Part shown: positions 58,109-64,000 of the stretch, one piece after another
Layout: each line of letters starts with the position of its first letter
Position numbering within the stretch: the stretch's first letter is position 1
The notes under the pieces: model-generated
Database searches by the model: none
Told to the model about the DNA's origin: nothing
Seen by the model: only the letters and a program-made list of their open reading frames with translations
Made by a program: the position numbers and the translations under genes
DNA from: Ciborinia camelliae
Taxonomy: Eukaryota > Ascomycota > Leotiomycetes > Helotiales > Sclerotiniaceae
Direction of reading: 5' to 3'
DNA length: 64,000 nt
NCBI GenBank assembly: GCA_025890175.1
Contig: JANPYM010000009.1
Span: forward strand, 1,967,359 to 2,031,358

Positions 58109-60201
58109 TGATGGTGTTACTTATAAAACTCGATCAGCTAGGTAGGTAGAGTAGTTACGGCATAGGCAAGGCTCAACAACATCCACTTGTTTTTTTATAA
58201 CACACTACTGTACTCCAGATTTGTGTGAAAGAAGTTCGGAGGGGACGGAGGTCAAAGAGGGAGAAAGGGCTTGTCTCTCTACCTAGGTACCTAGGTAGGT
58301 AGGTCCAGGTAGAAGCTTATTAGGTTTTTGATACTCTTGTTTCATGTCTTGTGCCTCTTTTCCTAATTACTGGTGCCGGACTTGAATGATCAAAGTAGGT
58401 ACCTAGCTAAACATCTAAAATGGATATATTTATATGCTTTAATTACTTAGCTAAACATCTAAAATGGATATATATAAATTATCTCTATAGTATCTTGATA
58501 ACCTTTTGATATCGAGTGATAAGCATGAAAATACAACTACCTACCTAGGTAGATACTTTTTGACAATTTATGATTAGATGTTTTCAGTACACCTACCGGC
58601 AATCAACAATTGGGAACGTTTATGATTAGGTACACCTGCAATAATAGGTAGGTAGGCTCTTCCATATCTGCGGAATTAATAAGTCCTGTTGTAAACGCAT
58701 GCATTTAATCAATCGAGCCCTGGAAGTTGGTACTGTACTCTACATTCCAGGGACGAATGGGTAGAGTAGCACAATCTCTCTCGAGAAGCTGAAGTGATGA
58801 GTGGCTTTCAATATTAGCCTTGCGATCAATAACTTCCACAGCCCGACCTTACTGTACCACCTAAGGTTACACTGAACTGGAGCATTGATGGCATCCATGG
58901 ATGTCCATTGTCTAGGTTACAACTTCAATCTCGATACTCGGTCATATATTATATGTACTATATATACAGCTGGAGGACTGAGTATATCCATAGCTCTTCC
59001 TAGTTGCATCTTCATCTGGGGACTGATGAGTGGGGGTTACCAAGCCGGCAAGCTGTTGTGATATCCATCGAAGAGGTAGGTCTTTTGGTGGTGAATACCT
59101 CAACTATCAATTGGTTGCAGTACTAGGTACCTGGATATTTGCCTTGTAGAGTTAATTAATGAATCAATCCATTGTATGGATATCTTCTTTCAAGCTACCT
59201 ACTGAGTACTACCTAGGAACTATCTACATACAAACAATTAATTTCATCCCAAAAGCCAATAGATAGCCAATACAACAATAATTAGGAGAAAGGGGGATTT
59301 TGAATGTAACTTACCGTAAACCTTACCTATGGTACTACTCTACCCTTTGAGTAACCTGGATGAATATCATACAACGAAGGGAGGAAACCTGCACCTGCAC
59401 CTGTCTGTATACACTATCTACTATCTCTTATTCCCAATCAATCAATCAATCAATCAAATCAATCGACCAATCAACCATCTACTTAATCAACCACACCACT
59501 ACTTACCTACTCACTCACTCACTACCTACTACTAGGTAGGTACCTATGTATACCTATTACCTACTACTAGGTATATTCTACAAAGTGCTGAGAACAATAA
59601 TCAGATTTATATAGCCAAGGTTGTATTGGATCGAGCCACAAAAGCCGCGAGCAGCAGGTGGCTTGTTTTTCCTTTCCGTGGAGTTATATCACAACATAAC
59701 ATCAAAATTTATCAATCATCACATACACTCGCACATACACTCACACACGCACTCACACACTTATATACTCAGTAGTAGGTACAGAATCACGGAATCAAGT
59801 ATGTATCCCCACTGCTTATTCAACTATAGTATTACATTTACACTTCATTTTACTGGCATTACTGGCATGAATTAAAGCCTTTTATTGTTGGAATAGTAAC
59901 TCACAACCCAAGAGTCATTCTAGTACCTATCTATCTTACTTCATTCCTTCTCGACTATCGACTCTCAAGCCTCTCTCTTTCTTGAACCCGGGTTTACAAA
60001 TTACAATACCACAAACCAACCATACCACTCATACTCACACTCCCAGTCCCACTCCCGCTCCCACTCTTCCTCCCACTCTCTCCTGATTCAATCTCTCTAC
60101 TACTCTACCCATACCCGTACCCTTCCCTACCTTCCTTACCCTTACAATAATATCATCTCATCGCCAATATCGGCCTCGTCACCTTTGGTTATTCCCACAT
60201 C

Positions 60202-62451
60202 ATGCAAACCCCCGTCTCGCTTCTTTCGCCCCTTGGTAAGTTTCCAACGTTCATTAGGTCACCCATTAGAAAGCCAGAAATATAAGACCCAAAAACTCGG
60301 GTTTGAATCATCATTGGCCAATAAATTGACCCCGTGGGTAAATGGCTCGATGTCAATTCATTTTGATATTCATTTCTTCTTTCCCCCTTTACAATATTTG
60401 AAACCATTACTTATTCTCTCGCTTCCCTTTTGTCACACTGCATAATGTATACTGTACGAATGTGCGAATATGTTGTACTGTACATCTACTGGTAGTAGTA
60501 CTACACTGCATACATTATGAAAATATCACTGGAAATTTGGAAGAGAAAGTTATTGGCCATCACCTTCTTCATTGTGGTTTAACAATAACCCCACCCCAAC
60601 TTCATCCAGTTCCCAAAGACACAACACGGCTGAACCGGAAATTCAAAACCTATAGTCACACAAGTGTTACACTCCATAGTCAATATTCATCACGATCATT
60701 CCAAAATAGTTGTTCAATCCCTCTTCCCCGGCCCCGCATGAAACTTTAATCTATCATCACCCGATTTCCATTGTAGCACGAATTGCGAATGCCACTGCAG
60801 ATTTCAGTATCTTTTTGAATCAAAGAATATGACGAAAATGAATACCTTGACTGACTTGATTCATGCTATCTTTAGGTTATAGTAACAATAGTTGCGGATA
60901 TTGTCACAATAATTCAGGAAGTTAGTTACATATTTCAATTACCAACTCACCGATCTAGATTCTTGGCAGTTCTATGTCCTATGTTCTTCATCACATTTTC
61001 TGCTCATTAGGAAGATCTTCCCCTTTCTTTCATGTATTCAATATTGAGATTCTATCTTCGTTGCTCAAAGGCTTGACTCAAGTTTTCACACTGTGCAAAG
61101 AGCCATTCATTTATTTATATCTCTAGGCTTTTCGTATTACGCAAGAACCCAAACGCTACAACCAGAGTTCTACCAAGGACTTCTCGATCGAGGATGGAGA
61201 CGTTCAGGTACCTTACTCTACAAGCCAGACCTACGCCAATCCTGTTGTCCACAATATACCATTCGTCTTGATTCTCATCAGTTCCACGCAACCAAAGATC
61301 AGCGACAGGTTTTAAATCGCTTCAATAGATATATCCTCGGAGATGCATATATAAAAGAAGCAGCCAGATTATATCCCAAGTCACGCGAGGAAGCTAAGAA
61401 ACGTAACACGGATTTTAACCTTCGGGAAAGGATCCACGAGGGAGAGAAGGAACAAATCAAGACACCCCCAGAACCAGCTCATACTTTTACTGTCACTCTG
61501 GAAACAGATGATTTTACCGAGGAGAAATATTCACTCTTTGAAAATTATCAACGAGTAGTTCATCATGAACCACCGAGTAGAATCAGCAAGGGAGGATTCA
61601 AAAGTTTTCTCTGCTCATCTCCCTTACCCCGAAGTACTCAAACCGTCGATGGGGAAGTCAAACACTTGGGATCTTACCACCAATGTTACCGACTGGATGG
61701 AAAATTAATCGCAATCGGTACCTTGGATCTCCTCCCAAAATGCGTCAGCGCGGTCTACTTCATGTATGATGAATCCGTCCACTCGCACGGGTTTGGAAAA
61801 CTCGGCGCCTTGAGAGAAATTGCTCTCGCGAAAGAAAAAGGATATCAATATTGGTACGCGGGATTTTATATTCACAACTGTGTGAAGATGAGATACAAAG
61901 GGGATTACAGCCCCCAGTATCTTCTCGATCCCGAAACATATTCTTGGATACTATTTGATTCGAACCTGAGGGGAAAATTGGATGCGAAGAAATTCGTTAC
62001 GGAGAAGGAGCAAGAAGAAGTGTTGGGATTGGACGTCGAGCCCGATCCGGAACCTAGCACTCCAACCCAAACTTCAAACACAAATACCAACACCAAGACA
62101 GACACAAATGCAGATGACGATGCCGATGCCGATGACGATGACGATGACGATGACGATTCCGATTTCGATTTCGATTCCGACGACGATCCCGATCCCGACT
62201 ACGTAAATCGCACCCCCATCTTCCAAGGACCCATGCCCGGACTCCTCTCCACCGACGAGATCCTCACCCAAGCCCCCCTCGACCATATCAAAATCCGCAT
62301 CGGGCAAAGTGATCACGAGACCAACGAACTGATGAGTTGGGAGCGGGATCGCGTCGAGAATCCGGCGTGTCTCAAGGGCGTCATTGCTGAGTTGGTGAGT
62401 GCGGTGGGGTGGGGTTGGCTGCGGAGATGGTGGTTTATTTTAGGTAGATAG
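60202..62451 (+). CDS. ATE1: Arginyl-tRNA-protein transferase (N-end rule)
   Basis: Transfers arginine from Arg-tRNA to N-terminal Asp/Glu (or oxidised Cys), creating Arg/N-degrons. Exons 60202-60235, 60876-60920 and 61127-62451, with introns of 640 and 206 bp, give 467 residues. Splicing yields MQTPVSLLSPLGYSNNSCGYC, then GSFSYYARTQTL, matching the family N-terminus. The four conserved cysteines C18, C21, C66 and C67 (CGYC and CCPQY), the proposed metal/Fe-S site, are present. The GNAT-like domain includes SYHQCYRLDGKLIAIGTLDLLP, VYFMYDE and YWYAGFYIHNCVKMRYKG. Near the C-terminus is a long Asp-rich insertion. The stop at 62451 is kept because a GTGAGT at 62395 lacks a plausible downstream exon. 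Intron 1 is unusually long. Confidence 0.92.
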
Positions 62452-63417
62452 GGGGGCGGGGTGGGGTGGGGATGGGAGGGGGATGAGAGGGGGATGGGGA
62501 GCATGGAGATGAAGATGGGGATCATGGATGGATGGATATATGAGAATGCGAATGACAATGACAATAACAATATAAACGAGAATAAATACAACGCGATGAT
62601 CCCATCCCCTCAACTCGACTCTTTTAAGTTTTTGCTTGGGCCCAAACTCTACTTAAACTCCACTTAAACCCTTCTTAAAATCTACTTATAAGTTATTTGC
62701 CTGCCTGCCTGCCCGCTCTCTTACTAACTTCAATAGCCTCGAAATATAGTACCTAGGTATCCATACCACTCCCCCCCATACGGGCTATACGGGCCATACG
62801 GACCATACCACTCCTCTTCATTTCAACTAGGTAGACAAAACCCCCGCCCCCCCCAAAAAACCAAAGAAAAAGAAAAGAAAAGAAAAGAAGATACGAGAGG
62901 TTGTCAGATAGCTAGCTAGCTATCAAATCAATCCAAACTAGAAAATCTTCAACATCTCCCCCCCAAACCATCTCAAAGCTCAACTTCAACTTCGACTTCA
63001 ACCTCAACTTCTCTTCCATAACCATACCAAGAATCAAGTCCAAGTCCAAGTCAGACTCAAACAACAAAACAAAAAAAAAAGAATCCAACCCCCCGCTCCC
63101 CCCCAAAAAAACATAGTACCCCAAAACCGACATCCACATCCATGAAATTCAACACAATACAATACAATACAATACAATACCAGCATCAATCACATCACTC
63201 CCAGTAAAACTGTAAACATTCCATGCATCCATGCATCCATAAAGCAAATTAATTCTTCATTTAATCTCAAGATAACCCATCTCTATCTCTAGAGAGATAA
63301 TTCGAAACCAGCCCGCTCCCTTGAAAGCCATACATATCTCGAACGCCTGAGCAAAACACCCCGTCATCATATCATTCCTCATTTTATCCGACTCCCAACC
63401 AAACCCACACACCCAAT
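62452..63417. other. Convergent spacer after ATE1
   Basis: About 970 bp between convergent genes, with G-rich DNA just after the ATE1 stop, C-runs, GAAAA repeats (62863-62888) and AATAC repeats (63150-63180). Presumed 3' UTRs; no gene was seen. Confidence 0.5.
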
Positions 63418-64000
63418 CTAATCAAAAACAATCGCAGCCTTAATAGCACTCTTATTCTTGATAGATTCCAAAGCTTCGCCCCATTGTTCAAGCTTAAAGG
63501 TCTTGTTAACAATACCCTCAATCTTGACCTTGCCTGAGTCGAGGTAGTCGATAGCGGCAGCTAGGTATTGTGAGTAATGGAACTTGTGGACATGAGGAGG
63601 TAGATGGGAAAACTTACGGAACATATAAGTCTCCGAGAAAGATCCAAGAATCGTGATCTCATCACCGAAGATCTTGGATGGTGGCCAGGTAACTCGAGCA
63701 GAGCTGCTGTAGACACCATAGACTACGAGCTTACCTCCACGACGAACGTAATTGATGGCATCCTCGAGGATCTTGGCACTTCCGGTAGCTTCGACGACGA
63801 TATCAAAGCCATACTTGTACTCATCCTTGATTTGCTGAAATTGAGCTTCGGGCTTATCACGAGAAAGTTCAATGTAAGTATCAGCAGCATCAAGCTTCTT
63901 AGCGAGATCCATCTTAAGACCTCCAGGAGCCGCCAGGACTACCTTGCATCCACCATTTTGTCTGAGTAATTGAGCGAGAACGAGACCAGTTGGTCCGGCA
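63418..64000 (-). CDS. Medium-chain alcohol/polyol dehydrogenase, 5' end outside window
   Basis: NAD(P)-dependent oxidoreductase of the zinc medium-chain family, only the C-terminal portion present. Exons 63618->64000 and 63418-63560 flank a 57-bp intron with a GTAAGT donor; the join gives YMFPAAIDYLDSG. The cofactor-fold glycine region AGPTGLVLAQLL is cut by the window edge. VVEATGSAKILEDAINYVRRGGKLVVYG and the closing KAAIVFD are family-typical. The segment resembles fungal D-arabinitol or related polyol dehydrogenases as I recall them. The N-terminal zinc-binding residues lie outside, so substrate class cannot be settled. Confidence 0.85.
   Translation of the reverse strand, partial: AGPTGLVLAQLLRQNGGCKVVLAAPGGLKMDLAKKLDAADTYIELSRDKPEAQFQQIKDEYKYGFDIVVEATGSAKILEDAINYVRRGGKLVVYGVYSSSARVTWPPSKIFGDEITILGSFSETYMFRKFSHLPPHVHKFHYSQYLAAAIDYLDSGKVKIEGIVNKTFKLEQWGEALESIKNKSAIKAAIVFD

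Larger units (their letters stand above)
57563..60201. other. 2.6-kb gene-free region
   Basis: A divergent spacer between the Nudix gene and ATE1. It holds GTGA tetramers (57920-57967), a GACTT/GACTCT tract (58022-58108), a duplicated TAGCTAAACATCTAAAATGG word (58405 and 58447), palindromic CCTAGGTA clusters and an AATC run (59430-59455). No gene or RNA was recognised. Confidence 0.55.

Noticed and set aside
62395..62451. GTGAGT donor near the end of ATE1 with TTTTAG acceptor at 62443
   Set aside because: The downstream sequence encodes only a Gly/Arg/Trp low-complexity tail and the 49-bp intron has no branch site, so the unspliced stop was kept.

Overview
The window is nuclear DNA of a filamentous ascomycete. 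Genes are split by short introns (mostly 50-230 bp, GT...AG, often with a CTAAC/CTGAC-like branch site). Coding islands are separated by AT-rich, microsatellite-laden intergenic DNA. The predicted proteins are typical of Pezizomycotina. Intergenic DNA full of TACC/GGTA words, together with the protein sequences, suggests Leotiomycetes, probably the Sclerotiniaceae (Botrytis/Sclerotinia-like). That placement is an inference from pattern, not a search result.

Layout. 0.5-4 kb: prohibitin 1 (minus) and cytochrome bc1 subunit QCR8 (plus) diverge from a 261-bp spacer; then the H/ACA snoRNP protein NHP2. 4-7 kb: a 900-residue protein of unknown function with a 15-residue repeat. 8-11.2 kb: the circularly permuted mitochondrial GTPase GEP3/MTG3 and mitoribosomal protein mL61 (MRP49) diverge from a 226-bp spacer. 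12-16 kb: a HUL4-like HECT ubiquitin ligase. 17-20 kb: ribosomal protein eL15 and an unknown charged protein. 21.6-24.4 kb: a PSP1-domain protein. 24.4-30.7 kb: a gene desert. 30.7-33.2 kb: the Fe-S scaffold NFU1 and a HIT zinc-finger protein, divergent. 33.5-34.4 kb: an unrecognised protein. 37.5-41 kb: a Ras-like domain fused to a RasGEF. 42.4-48.5 kb: a 1796-residue NLR-type STAND protein (NACHT_N, NACHT, WD40). 49-51.5 kb: a tRNA-like element and an unknown gene crossing a 10-N assembly gap. 55-57.6 kb: LSM1 and a diphosphoinositol-polyphosphate Nudix hydrolase. 60.2-62.5 kb: arginyl-tRNA-protein transferase ATE1. 63.4 kb to the end: a truncated medium-chain alcohol/polyol dehydrogenase.

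The genes are mostly housekeeping. Themes are mitochondrial biogenesis (PHB1, QCR8, GEP3, mL61, NFU1), ribosome and snoRNP assembly (NHP2, HIT1-like, eL15), mRNA decay (LSM1) and ubiquitin/N-degron proteolysis (HECT, ATE1). The accessory-looking locus is the NLR at 42.4-48.5 kb, flanked by gene-free DNA. I see no intact transposon, CRISPR array, biosynthetic cluster or viral insertion.

Exon boundaries were set by hand from splice consensus and family alignment from memory. In each fully modelled gene the summed exons are a multiple of three, but single boundaries may be off.
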